64,000 bases of DNA from Flavobacteriaceae bacterium PS02336 (GCA_029960065.1 JASCOF010000007.1:228789-292788); one strand, 5' to 3'. Counted from the stretch's first letter, positions 51,967-59,937 are shown. A program made the numbers and translations. The notes: a model not told the origin generated them from the sequence alone.

Positions 51967-52006
51967 TCGGGGAAAGTAAGATTTATGTTACGATCCCCGA
52001 TTTTTT
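51967..52006 (+). promoter_or_regulatory. Hairpin enclosing the kinase start codon (cassette 1)
   Basis: TCGGGG (51967-51972) pairs with CCCCGA (51995-52000), and GTAA (51976-51979) with TTAC (51988-51991). The loop GATTTATG contains the kinase ATG (51985-51987). TTTTTT follows at once, so it can serve either as a translation block or as an intrinsic terminator within codons 1-6. The same structure exists at 62970-63002. Confidence 0.75.
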
Positions 52007-53688
52007 GCTTATTTACACTTCTTCTCTTTTTATCTTGTAAAAAGGAAACTTCTATTCCTATTAAACCTGATAAATCCAAAAAATATGGTAACAGCCTGCA
52101 GCAAAAAGCAGTCGAAGAATTTAAAAAAAGTAATTATAATAGTGCTTTTTACTACTTCAATAAGTCTAAAATTATTTATGAATCTACAAAAGATAGTGCT
52201 GAAATTGTCTACAGTGTAATTCAGATGGCTAATATCCAGCAAATAAACGGAGATTATTATGGCAGTAAAGAAACTTTAACCGAAGCACTTCCATATGTTA
52301 AAAAAGAATTCAATTATTCTGCTGCAATAAATAATTTATTTGGAATCGCAGATAAAGAACTCTCTCTTTATAACGATGCCATCTATTATTACGGTCAGGC
52401 AATCAAAAGTGTTACAGATTCCGTTTCAACAGTATCTCCATTAAATAACATTGCAGTTGTTTATATCAAACAAAAAAAATACAATAAGGCAGTTGAAATT
52501 TTAGAATCCATTTTAAACAAAAATTTTCTAGATAACAAGATAACTTCTATCAAAAGTAAAGCACGAATTAACGACAACCTTGGTTTTGCTTATTTTAAAG
52601 AAGGAATGGAAGAAAAAGGTTTTCAGTTGTTAAATGAAGGCTTAAAACTGAGAACTCAAATCAACGATGAGTACGGTACTATTGGAAGTTATCTTCATTT
52701 TGCCGAATTCTATTCTAAAAAAAACATTTCAAAATCAAATGAATATGCAAAAAAAGCGTACGAAACTGCCACTAGTTTTAATAGTGTTGACGAGCGTCTA
52801 AAAGCGTTATCTATTTTAATTACGAATGGTTCGGGAACAAAATATGCTCAAAAATACATTTCGATTAATGATAGTATTATTAGTGTTAGAAATAATTTTA
52901 AAAACAAATTTGCAAAAATCAAGTACGATTCTAAAAAGGAAAAAGACGAAAACCAAAAACTTCGTTTAAAAAATGCTGAAAATTTACTATCAATTCAACG
53001 CGGGGAATATCAACAATATTTATTCATTACTATTTCCCTTTTTTTGGCCGTGCTAATTTTTTATCTTAGAAAATATTACAGAAATAAAAACCGTACAGAA
53101 AAATTACAAACCGCCTACGATACCGAAACCAGAATTGCCAAAGACATTCATGATGAATTGGCAAATGATGTTTTTAACACCATTACTTTTACGCAGACTC
53201 AGCCTTTGGAATTTGAAAGTACAAAAGAAAACTTAATTCAAAAACTAGATCATATTTACACACGTGTCCGTGGCATTTCAAAAGAAAATAATAGCATCGA
53301 CATTAAAACTAATTATGCTCTCAACTTAAAAGAAATGCTTTCGACTTATAATAGTGATCATACAAACGTCATTATTAACAGTATAGAAAAACTGAATTGG
53401 GATTTAATTGATGAAATTAAAAAAGTTACCATTTATAGGGTTCTACAAGAATTAATGGTAAATATGAAGAAACATAGTCAAGCATCGTTAGTTGTGGTAA
53501 AGTTTGACTGCAACGGAAAAACAATTTTTATTGACTACACAGATAATGGAAAAGGCACTCAAAAACATAAAATTATAAAAAATGGTTTACAAAATATGGA
53601 AAACCGTATTTTGTCTACTAAAGGAACTATTACTTTTGACACTGAACCAGATAAAGGTTTTAGAGTAAAAATAACAATGCCTAAATAA
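51985..53688 (+). CDS. TPR lipoprotein sensor histidine kinase (cassette 1)
   Basis: 567 residues from ATG 51985; an in-frame TTG at 51949 lies before the hairpin. The lipoprotein-like signal is MLRSPIFCLFTLLLFLSC. Residues about 30-290 hold tetratricopeptide-type repeats (QKAVEEFKKSNYNSAFYYFNKS, NAIYYY-like repeats, GFAYFKEGMEEKGFQLL). One TM helix at about 345-362 (LFITISLFLAVLIFYL) and a coiled coil follow. The HisKA_3-like H-box AKDIHDELANDVF has H389, and the HATPase has DNGKG (D520). Periplasmic TPR sensing joined to a NarL-type kinase core is a common Bacteroidetes layout. It lies 6 bp from its regulator gene. Confidence 0.9.
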   Translation: MLRSPIFCLFTLLLFLSCKKETSIPIKPDKSKKYGNSLQQKAVEEFKKSNYNSAFYYFNKSKIIYESTKDSAEIVYSVIQMANIQQINGDYYGSKETLTEALPYVKKEFNYSAAINNLFGIADKELSLYNDAIYYYGQAIKSVTDSVSTVSPLNNIAVVYIKQKKYNKAVEILESILNKNFLDNKITSIKSKARINDNLGFAYFKEGMEEKGFQLLNEGLKLRTQINDEYGTIGSYLHFAEFYSKKNISKSNEYAKKAYETATSFNSVDERLKALSILITNGSGTKYAQKYISINDSIISVRNNFKNKFAKIKYDSKKEKDENQKLRLKNAENLLSIQRGEYQQYLFITISLFLAVLIFYLRKYYRNKNRTEKLQTAYDTETRIAKDIHDELANDVFNTITFTQTQPLEFESTKENLIQKLDHIYTRVRGISKENNSIDIKTNYALNLKEMLSTYNSDHTNVIINSIEKLNWDLIDEIKKVTIYRVLQELMVNMKKHSQASLVVVKFDCNGKTIFIDYTDNGKGTQKHKIIKNGLQNMENRILSTKGTITFDTEPDKGFRVKITMPK

Positions 53689-53694
53689 AAGCCT

Positions 53695-54363
53695 ATGTTT
53701 AAAAAAGTAATAATAGCCGAGGATTTTGAAGAATTCAACTTAGCCGTAAAACAAACCTTAAAGGATTTCAACATTGCCAATTTTCAGCATGCAAAATATT
53801 GTGATGATGCTTTTCTAAAAATAAGAAAAGCCATTCAGGATAATGATCCATATGATTTATTAATCAGTGATCTTTCGTTTAAAAAAGACCATCGCGAAGT
53901 AAAAATCGGCAGTGGTGATGAATTAATTCAAAAAGTTCGTGAACTGCAGCCAGACATTAAAATTATTGCCTACTCTGTTGAAGATAAAAACATTCGCATA
54001 AAATCACTTTTTGAAGACTCACAAATTAATGCTTTTGTATTGAAAGGACGAAACAGCATTGAAGAACTCAAAAAAGCAATTACAATAATTTCAAGTTCCG
54101 ATCAAAAATTTATTTCGCCAGAAGTTTCCTCTGCACTTCAGGTAAAAGGGAATTATGAGATAGATGATATTGATATAAAAATTCTAAAATATTTGTCTTC
54201 TGGAACATCTCAAGATGAAATTATAGATATTTTTAAAAGCTCGGATATAAAGCCAAATAGTAAAAGTGCGATGGAAAAACGATTAGCAAAACTCAAAGAC
54301 TTTTTTAAAGCTAATAATACCGTTCATTTGGTTTCAATTGTAAAAGATATGGGGATAATTTAA
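53695..54363 (+). CDS. NarL/LuxR-like response regulator (cassette 1)
   Basis: 222 residues. The receiver (about 1-135) has acidic E9-D10, phospho-acceptor D59 in LLISDLSF, a short insert (KKDHREVKIGSG) and Lys in FVLKGR. The C-terminal domain (about 155-222; IDIKILKYLSSGTSQDEIIDIF, SAMEKRLAKLKDFF) resembles a diverged LuxR-type HTH. It is co-transcribed with the TPR kinase. The palindromes at 54434 and 57889, at a typical NarL-type activator distance, are its most likely sites. Confidence 0.9.
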   Translation: MFKKVIIAEDFEEFNLAVKQTLKDFNIANFQHAKYCDDAFLKIRKAIQDNDPYDLLISDLSFKKDHREVKIGSGDELIQKVRELQPDIKIIAYSVEDKNIRIKSLFEDSQINAFVLKGRNSIEELKKAITIISSSDQKFISPEVSSALQVKGNYEIDDIDIKILKYLSSGTSQDEIIDIFKSSDIKPNSKSAMEKRLAKLKDFFKANNTVHLVSIVKDMGII

Positions 54364-54384
54364 ATCTCTTTTATTCTATTTTTC

Positions 54385-54408
54385 AAAGCTCCTTTGGGAG
54401 CTTTTTTT
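54385..54408 (+). terminator. Terminator of cassette 1
   Basis: aaagctcc (54385-54392) pairs with ggagcttt (54397-54404), followed by TTTT. It is 21 bp after the response regulator stop. Confidence 0.88.
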
Positions 54409-54433
54409 ATTTCTTCAATTTTAATTTTTTGGA

Positions 54434-54478
54434 TTATGGATTTCCGTAAAATCCTGGTTTTGATTGGGTTTACTTTTG
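54434..54478 (+). promoter_or_regulatory. Operator palindrome and promoter of the six-gene operon
   Basis: TTATGGA-TT-TCCGTAA (54434-54449), a 21-bp spacer, then -7 box TACTTTTG (54471-54478). The spacer shares CTGGTTTT-ATTG-GTT with the copy at 57889-57933, which has the identical spacing. The palindrome centre lies near -43 from the expected start. Confidence 0.72.
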
Positions 54479-54518
54479 GAATACAAAAACAATTTAATAT
54501 TAATTAAAACCTTAGATC

Positions 54519-54725
54519 ATGAAAGATTACTATGTAAACAACAATGCTCAATTTAATGGAGATCATGAAGTTCATACTGATGACTGCAAATACTTCGAAA
54601 GCATTATAAGTAAAAAATACCTTGGCTCATTCTCAAACTGCAAATCAGCCGTAGATGAAGCTAAAAAAACTTACACTAAATCTAATGGTTGCAAAACTTG
54701 TTGTAATGCTTGCCATACCACCTAA
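54519..54725 (+). CDS. Small Cys/His-rich protein
   Basis: 68 residues, no signal peptide. Pattern: GDHEVHTDDCKYF, YLGSFSNCKSAVDEAKK, then NGCKTCCNACHTT. Cys and His spacing (HEVH-x3-C ... C ... CxxCCxxCH) suggests metal binding or a redox-stable fold. Similar small proteins are widespread in bacteria as uncharacterised ORFs. It is first gene of the operon behind the palindromic promoter, and the next gene follows after 6 bp. Confidence 0.85.
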   Translation: MKDYYVNNNAQFNGDHEVHTDDCKYFESIISKKYLGSFSNCKSAVDEAKKTYTKSNGCKTCCNACHTT

Positions 54726-54731
54726 TTTATT

Positions 54732-54956
54732 ATGGGCTTTCGATTTCAAAAAAGAATAAAACTTGGAGGAGGAATAGGTTTGAATATTAGCAAATCTGGA
54801 ATTTCTCCAAGTGTTAGAACTAAAATAGGCACATTTAGTAAAAGTGGATATTCTACAAAAACGGGGATACCAGGCGTTAGATATCAAAACAGTGGTTGTC
54901 TTGTTTTATTTGTCTTTACTGGTCTTTTTACATTTTTAATTTATAATCTCAAATAA
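54732..54956 (+). CDS. DUF4236 domain protein with C-terminal TM helix
   Basis: 74 residues. DUF4236 is clear: MGFRFQKRIKLGGGIGLNIS, SGISPSVRTKIG and TGIPGVRYQ. The C-terminus (about 55-72, LVLFVFTGLFTFLIYNL) is a membrane helix. The domain function is unknown. It is second gene of the operon. Confidence 0.88.
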   Translation: MGFRFQKRIKLGGGIGLNISKSGISPSVRTKIGTFSKSGYSTKTGIPGVRYQNSGCLVLFVFTGLFTFLIYNLK

Positions 54957-54964
54957 AACTAACA

Positions 54965-55210
54965 ATGAATCACAAAAAAATTGCAACATTTTCATTTTCG
55001 CTTATAGTAATTATTATACTTATTATTTCCTGTTCAGACTCAGCGGAAAATTCGAGCTCAGGATCCAGTTCAAATTCAAATTGTCCAACAAAAACGTGTG
55101 GAGATTTTTCAACTCAAGCACAAGCACAAGCCACTTACGACAGCAACAGAAAATGTTACAAAAACCTAGATGCTGATGGAGATGGAAAAGCATGTGAATC
55201 TTTAAAATAA
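54965..55210 (+). CDS. Excalibur-domain lipoprotein
   Basis: 81 residues. A lipoprotein signal with lipobox IISC at about residue 20 is followed by a Ser/Asn linker. An Excalibur calcium-binding domain follows (CGDFSTQAQAQATYDSNRK, DADGDGKACESL), whose DxDGDGxxCE loop binds calcium in this family and whose two Cys can bridge. It is surface-anchored. In other bacteria the domain is attached to nucleases or wall proteins, whereas here it stands alone. Third gene of the operon. Confidence 0.9.
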   Translation: MNHKKIATFSFSLIVIIILIISCSDSAENSSSGSSSNSNCPTKTCGDFSTQAQAQATYDSNRKCYKNLDADGDGKACESLK

Positions 55211-55220
55211 AATAGTAACT

Positions 55221-55616
55221 ATGATAACACTAGAACTCAAAAGCCATTTTTTAAGATTATATCAAATGGCATTATCAGATGATCAATTTGACGTATTAGA
55301 ACTTCAAATGCTGTATCATTTTGCAGACGAAAGAGGAATTCCGAAAGATGAATTAGACAAACTATTTCTGAATCCTATTACTACAGAATTCATAGTTCCT
55401 GAAGCGTTAAATACCAAAATTGAATATCTGTACGATTTTACCAGAATTATTTGGGCAGATGGAAAGATAACGGATGACGAATTAAATATGCTGAGAAAAT
55501 ATTGTCGAAAATTTGACTTTGTTGAAGAAAACATAAATGATTTATCTGATTATCTTATTGATTGCGTTCAGAAAAATATTGGCAAAGAAGAAATTATTAG
55601 TCAACTAAACACTTAA
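55221..55616 (+). CDS. TerB-like domain protein
   Basis: 131 residues, all helical. Two halves show the TerB pattern of acidic metal-binding helices: ALSDDQFDVLELQMLYHFADE and IIWADGKITDDELNMLRKYC. The spacing matches TerB/DjlA-N-type proteins, which are linked to tellurite and stress responses and membrane-associated complexes. It is cytoplasmic and lies 10 bp after the Excalibur gene and 3 bp before the four-TM protein gene, so it probably works with that protein. Confidence 0.82.
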   Translation: MITLELKSHFLRLYQMALSDDQFDVLELQMLYHFADERGIPKDELDKLFLNPITTEFIVPEALNTKIEYLYDFTRIIWADGKITDDELNMLRKYCRKFDFVEENINDLSDYLIDCVQKNIGKEEIISQLNT

Positions 55617-55619
55617 TTT

Positions 55620-56888
55620 ATGAAACCACTTACACAATTATTTAGTTTAAAAAAATCTGAGGATCCTTCTTTCAAAATTACAGAAGAAAACGAAGAAGAC
55701 AGAGAACAAATTAGAATTACTTATTATCAAAGCGGTTTTGCCGCATCTGTAAAAGCTACTGGAAAACCAATTGTTTTAAAAGCATGTCTGCAAAATCTAT
55801 ATATGAGTTTTGAGGACCAATGCAGAAAACAAAAAATGGAACAAGACAGGCTGAAACAACCTTATCGCGAAGAGCAGGAAAAAAATAGAACCGAACTTAA
55901 AAAATCTGAAGCTGCAATTGGTATCTACGAAAAAAAAGAACAAGATCTCAACAATAATATAGACCAGATTAAAAACGAAATTATAGAAGTTAAACGTAAT
56001 CCTGACAAATACGGAATTGAAGAAGGAAAAGGTTTAAAAGCACAGTTTTATATTGGTTTGATTCTTTTATTGCCAATCACTCTTTATGTTTTAGTCTTTT
56101 ACATTTCAGCATCTTATTCCGCTTTTTTTAAAGAATTTTCAAATGACAGCTTAACCGCAGCGATCTTTGATGCTGATGCGTTTACAAATGCTTTTAAAGC
56201 AAGCTGGCTAGAAGGAGTTTTAGTGGTCACAATTCCATTTGTTTTTATGGGATTAGGATATGTTATTCATATGGTGCAAAAAGGAAAAGGAATTAAAAAT
56301 ATTTTTAGACTCATTTCGCTTTTTGCTATTACATTTTTATTCGATTCTCTTTTAGCTTATATCATTGAGAAAAAAATATATGAATTTAATAAAACAACAG
56401 AATCTGCTCCATATAATTTGAACATTGCTCTTGGTGAACCAGAATTCTGGATGATTATATTTGCCGGTTTTGTAGTGTATATAATCTGGGGACTTGTATT
56501 CGATTTTGTTATGAAGGAATTCGAAAACATTGATAAAATTCGTGCTTTCATTAGAGGCAAAAAAGAGCATTTATTGAATCTAGAAAAATTGAAAATAGAA
56601 TATGTTAATAAAGTAAATGATTTTAAAGAACAGATCGTTACTATAAATGGCAAAATCTCAGAGCTTCAGTTAAAAATTGATGGTTTTGTTTTTCCTGTAA
56701 AAGAGTATCTTCATTATCATCATCAATACAAAGAAGGATGGTTTCAAGCGATTAATACTGAAATTGCATTACCACATAAAGAAAAAGTTGAATTACTTGA
56801 AGGCTGCGAAAATTTATCTGAAGAACATCTTGGAAGATTAAATTTAGTTGATCCTGATTTTCAACATTTAGTTTATTTTAAAAACTAA
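55620..56888 (+). CDS. Four-TM protein with flanking coiled coils
   Basis: 422 residues. A cytoplasmic N-terminal region ends in a coiled coil (about 80-130). TM helices lie at about 143-168 (FYIGLILLLPITLYVLVFYI), 200-220, 228-248 and 275-297 (FWMIIFAGFVVYIIWGLVF). A second coiled coil follows (about 305-350; LNLEKLKIEYVNKVNDFKEQ) before a C-terminal tail. I do not recognise a family. It sits between TerB-like and VWA-like genes, suggesting the membrane base of a complex. Confidence 0.8.
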   Translation: MKPLTQLFSLKKSEDPSFKITEENEEDREQIRITYYQSGFAASVKATGKPIVLKACLQNLYMSFEDQCRKQKMEQDRLKQPYREEQEKNRTELKKSEAAIGIYEKKEQDLNNNIDQIKNEIIEVKRNPDKYGIEEGKGLKAQFYIGLILLLPITLYVLVFYISASYSAFFKEFSNDSLTAAIFDADAFTNAFKASWLEGVLVVTIPFVFMGLGYVIHMVQKGKGIKNIFRLISLFAITFLFDSLLAYIIEKKIYEFNKTTESAPYNLNIALGEPEFWMIIFAGFVVYIIWGLVFDFVMKEFENIDKIRAFIRGKKEHLLNLEKLKIEYVNKVNDFKEQIVTINGKISELQLKIDGFVFPVKEYLHYHHQYKEGWFQAINTEIALPHKEKVELLEGCENLSEEHLGRLNLVDPDFQHLVYFKN

Positions 56889-56892
56889 TTCT

Positions 56893-57792
56893 ATGAGAAC
56901 AATTATACTAAGACTATCCTTTTCTTTATTACTAATTTTATTCTTTTCATGCAAAGAAGAAACCAAAAATGAAGAAAAAGAAACAGTAGTTAAAAAAGCT
57001 GTATCAGAAAATTATAATATCAGCATTTTGGTTGATCTATCAGATCGCATTAGTCTCAAAAAAAATCCAAATCCTACAATGGAAATTTATCAAAGAGATT
57101 TAGGATATATCAAATCAGTTTCTGAAGCTTTTACGCAGCATTTAAAATCAAAAAGGATGAGACAGATTGATGACAAAATGCAATTGTTTTTTAATCCTGA
57201 ACCCGAAAATTCTGAAATTAATTCTATTTCTAAACAATTAAGAATTGCGGTTAACAAAGACAATGCTTCTAAAAAATTATTGAATTCCATAAATGAGACT
57301 TATTCTTTAAAAACTGCTGCAATTTATGAATCGGCAATTAAAGACGATAAATATATTGGTTCAGATATTTGGAATTTTTTCGACAGTAAAATACAAGATC
57401 AGTGTATTGATAAAGGTTACAGAAATATTCTGGTTATTTTGACTGATGGATATATATTTTATGATGGAACACAAATCAAAGAAGGAAATTTATCTACTTA
57501 TTTAACACCTCAGCTGATTAAACAGAATGGTTTAAATAGTAACGATTGGCAAAAAAAATTCGATAAAGAAAATTTCGGTTTCATTAAAATCAATGCAGAT
57601 TTATCGAGTCTGGAGGTTTTAGTTTTAGGAATAAATCCGAGTAAAAATAACCCGTTTGAAGAAAAAGTCATAAAAGAATATTGGACAAAATGGCTATCTG
57701 AAATGCAGATAAAACATTTCGAAATTAAAAATGCTGATCTTCCTTCTAATATGGACAAAATTATAAAGGATTTTATTCTAGAAAAAGAATAA
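56893..57792 (+). CDS. VWA-like lipoprotein
   Basis: 299 residues. Lipoprotein signal with lipobox FFSC (about residues 16-19). A von Willebrand A-type fold is indicated by ISILVDLSDRIS, a variant MIDAS (DxSxS becomes D-L-S-D-R), and the second strand RNILVILTDGYIFYDG with the usual TDG. A final helix precedes the C-terminus. It is the last gene of the operon, 4 bp after the four-TM gene, with a terminator following. It probably binds a partner on the cell surface or in the periplasm. Function unknown. Confidence 0.78.
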   Translation: MRTIILRLSFSLLLILFFSCKEETKNEEKETVVKKAVSENYNISILVDLSDRISLKKNPNPTMEIYQRDLGYIKSVSEAFTQHLKSKRMRQIDDKMQLFFNPEPENSEINSISKQLRIAVNKDNASKKLLNSINETYSLKTAAIYESAIKDDKYIGSDIWNFFDSKIQDQCIDKGYRNILVILTDGYIFYDGTQIKEGNLSTYLTPQLIKQNGLNSNDWQKKFDKENFGFIKINADLSSLEVLVLGINPSKNNPFEEKVIKEYWTKWLSEMQIKHFEIKNADLPSNMDKIIKDFILEKE

Positions 57793-57813
57793 AAAACAAA
57801 CCCTATGTGTTTT

Positions 57814-57842
57814 AAAGAGGAACTTTATTGTCCTCTTTTTTC
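57814..57842 (+). terminator. Terminator of the six-gene operon
   Basis: aaagagga (57814-57821) pairs with tcctcttt (57831-57838) around a 9-nt loop, followed by TTTT. Confidence 0.88.
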
Positions 57843-57888
57843 CGTTTAAATCCTTTTCTTAAAAAATTATTTTTAAAATTTTGGTTCA

Positions 57889-57933
57889 TTACGGATTTCC
57901 ATAATACACTGGTTTTTATTGCGTTTACCTTTG
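57889..57933 (+). promoter_or_regulatory. Second copy of the operator palindrome and promoter
   Basis: TTACGGA-TT-TCCATAA (57889-57904), a 21-bp spacer, then -7 box TACCTTTG (57926-57933). Each copy has one off-consensus arm base, on opposite arms, so the shared ideal is TTACGGA-TT-TCCGTAA. It serves the nuclease-like gene at 57959. Confidence 0.72.
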
Positions 57934-57958
57934 GTTTATTAATTTAAACTACGAACCA

Positions 57959-59014
57959 ATGGAAATGAATATCCAACTAAAATCATTAGCAGATAAAATA
58001 AATCAGCTGAAAAGTAAAATTGAAACCGAAGAATCTACAAAACATGCTTTTGTACTGCCATTTATACACATTTTAGGTTACGATGCTTTTAATCCGCTAG
58101 AAGTAGTTCCAGAATTTACAGCCGATTTGGGACTTAAAAAAGGAGAGAAAGTAGATTATGCTATTTTTCAAAATGGAGAACCTATTATAATTGTTGAATG
58201 CAAAAGCTGGAAGGAAAAACTTACAGTTCATAATTCGCAATTGTTTCGCTATTTCCACGTTACTAAAACCCGATTTGCCCTCTTAACAAACGGAATCAAT
58301 TATCAGTTTTTTACCGATTTAGACGACCAGAATAAAATGGACGAAAAACCCTTTTTAGAATTTGATATCTGTAATTTAAAAGAAAACACAATCAACGAGA
58401 TTGCAAAATTTCACAAAGCCAATTTCGACGTAAACAATATTGTAAGCAATGCCAGTTCGTTAAAGTACATTAAAGAAATCAAGAAGCTGATAAATGCCGA
58501 ATTAGAAAGTCCTTCAAACGATTTTACAAAATTATTTGCAAGCAGAATATATACAGGAAGATTGACTGAAAAAGTAGTTGATGAATTCAAAGATTTGGTT
58601 CAGAAATCCGTTAGTCAATTTATTAATGATAAAATCAACGATAGATTAAATGCGGCTCTAACCAAAGAAACAATTAAACAGCAGGATGAAGAAATTGCAA
58701 TAATAGAAGACGACAATAAAATTAACACTACCGAGGAAGAACTTGAAGCATATCGAATAGTGGTTGCTATTTTACGTCGAAAATTGCCAACAAACCGCAT
58801 TGTGCATCGTGACACTCAATCTTATTTTGGAATTTTACTGGATGACAACAATCGTAAACCTTTGTGCAGACTTCATCTTAATGGCAGCAAAAAATATATC
58901 AGCCTTTTTAATGATAATAAAACCGAATCTAAAATTGCTATTTTATCGATAGACGATATTTATCAATTTGAGAAAGAATTATTAGATACAGTAGTTCTTT
59001 ATGAAACCGAATAA
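57959..59014 (+). CDS. Stand-alone HsdR_N-type restriction endonuclease-like protein
   Basis: 351 residues. The N-terminal 150 residues match the type I restriction R-subunit N-terminal domain: STKHAFVLPFIHILGYDAFNP, LEVVPEFTAD, then the PD-(D/E)xK core KVDYAIFQNG...IIVECKSW with Asp, Glu and Lys. There is no helicase domain and no hsdM or hsdS nearby. A middle coiled region precedes a C-terminal domain (about 265-345) with IVHRDTQSYFGILLDD and RLHLNGSKKYISLF. Such orphan proteins are common and uncharacterised. It shares the operator with the six-gene operon. Confidence 0.85.
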   Translation: MEMNIQLKSLADKINQLKSKIETEESTKHAFVLPFIHILGYDAFNPLEVVPEFTADLGLKKGEKVDYAIFQNGEPIIIVECKSWKEKLTVHNSQLFRYFHVTKTRFALLTNGINYQFFTDLDDQNKMDEKPFLEFDICNLKENTINEIAKFHKANFDVNNIVSNASSLKYIKEIKKLINAELESPSNDFTKLFASRIYTGRLTEKVVDEFKDLVQKSVSQFINDKINDRLNAALTKETIKQQDEEIAIIEDDNKINTTEEELEAYRIVVAILRRKLPTNRIVHRDTQSYFGILLDDNNRKPLCRLHLNGSKKYISLFNDNKTESKIAILSIDDIYQFEKELLDTVVLYETE

Positions 59015-59100
59015 AATCAAGTATAAGTACGCATTTTGGCAGACTCAATTCTAATTAGATTTATCCCTAATCAAAATCTAACCCAATACCACAAACGCCT

Positions 59101-59508
59101 ATGCAAAAAAACTACCTCATCTTACTTTTATTATTTACTTTTTATTCCTGCAAAAAAGCCTCCGCTCCGCCTCCACAGCAAATAAATTCTTTTTATAAAG
59201 AAGTTGTAACTGCCGACGACCGCAAAACCATTACTCAGGAAGAAGCCAAGACCTATCACGTAAATACGACTTATAAATACAAATATAGAACGGGAAATCC
59301 AGGACGTTATGAATATAATTATGATATAAAAGGAATAAACTTCAAAGGCGATTCGGTTTTTGGAAATGTAAATGTTCAAGGAAAATATGGTGCTGGAATT
59401 TTAAAAGATAGTTTATCCGAAATAGAAATTAATACCGAATGGGTTTCGCACGGAAAACTAAAAGCTTTAGACAAAAAAGGAAATCAATACGATTTAATCG
59501 TGAAATAA
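59101..59508 (+). CDS. Lipoprotein of unknown function
   Basis: 135 residues. Signal MQKNYLILLLLFTFYSC, lipobox FYSC, then a Pro-rich stretch (KKASAPPPQQ). The mature part is beta-rich (VNTTYKYKYRTGNPGRYEYN, GDSVFGNVNVQGKYG) without a recognised domain. It is followed 8 bp later by the small secreted protein gene, so the two form a transcription unit. Confidence 0.75.
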   Translation: MQKNYLILLLLFTFYSCKKASAPPPQQINSFYKEVVTADDRKTITQEEAKTYHVNTTYKYKYRTGNPGRYEYNYDIKGINFKGDSVFGNVNVQGKYGAGILKDSLSEIEINTEWVSHGKLKALDKKGNQYDLIVK

Positions 59509-59516
59509 ATTATTTA

Positions 59517-59726
59517 ATGAAATATACTTTACTTATACTATTTGTCTGTTTAACATCTTTCAATCTGCCAGAAACCAGTGTATTTATATGTGGACCAAAA
59601 GGCGCAAAGAAATATCATTACAATGAAAATTGCCGCGGCTTAAGTTCTTGCAGTCATGGTACAGTAAAAACATCCCTTAAACAGGCTCAAAATTTAGGTT
59701 TAACACTTTGCGGATGGGAAGATTAA
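59517..59726 (+). CDS. Small secreted Cys-containing protein
   Basis: 69 residues from ATG 59517; the frame is open upstream but overlaps the previous gene. Signal peptide about 1-20. The mature core is KKYHYNENCRGLSSCSHGTVK with TLCGWED at the end: three Cys and two His in a short module found alone or at the end of larger secreted proteins. It may bind metal. A terminator stem overlaps its last codons. Confidence 0.8.
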   Translation: MKYTLLILFVCLTSFNLPETSVFICGPKGAKKYHYNENCRGLSSCSHGTVKTSLKQAQNLGLTLCGWED

Positions 59727-59742
59727 TTATCTTCCCATTTTT
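59715..59742 (+). terminator. Terminator overlapping a stop codon
   Basis: tgggaagat (59715-59723) pairs with atcttccca (59729-59737), then TTTTT. The left arm encodes the final residues and stop of the preceding gene. Confidence 0.9.
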
Positions 59743-59819
59743 ACATTTAATTATTTGATAATAATCACTTTACAATAAATTCACATTAGTTTTATTAATT
59801 TGATATAAAACTAATCGTT

Positions 59820-59903
59820 ATGAAATTCTTTAATCTAAATTTTCTGGTATCATTCAAAGAATGGCTTTTTCTAAGAGCTATGCAATCTTCTTTCCTACAC
59901 TAA
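59820..59903 (+). CDS. Possible 27-residue peptide upstream of the beta-glucosidase gene
   Basis: ATG at 59820, stop at 59901-59903; the peptide is hydrophobic with a basic middle (MKFFNLNFLVSFKEWLFLRA). It fills most of the leader before the GH1 gene. It may be a chance ORF. Confidence 0.25.
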   Translation: MKFFNLNFLVSFKEWLFLRAMQSSFLH

Positions 59904-59937
59904 CAAATAGTTTAAAAACAAAGGAAAGACATATTGA

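Noticed and set aside
57959..59014. Complete type I restriction-modification system
   Set aside because: No hsdM, hsdS or helicase domain is found within reach. Only the HsdR_N-like module is present.
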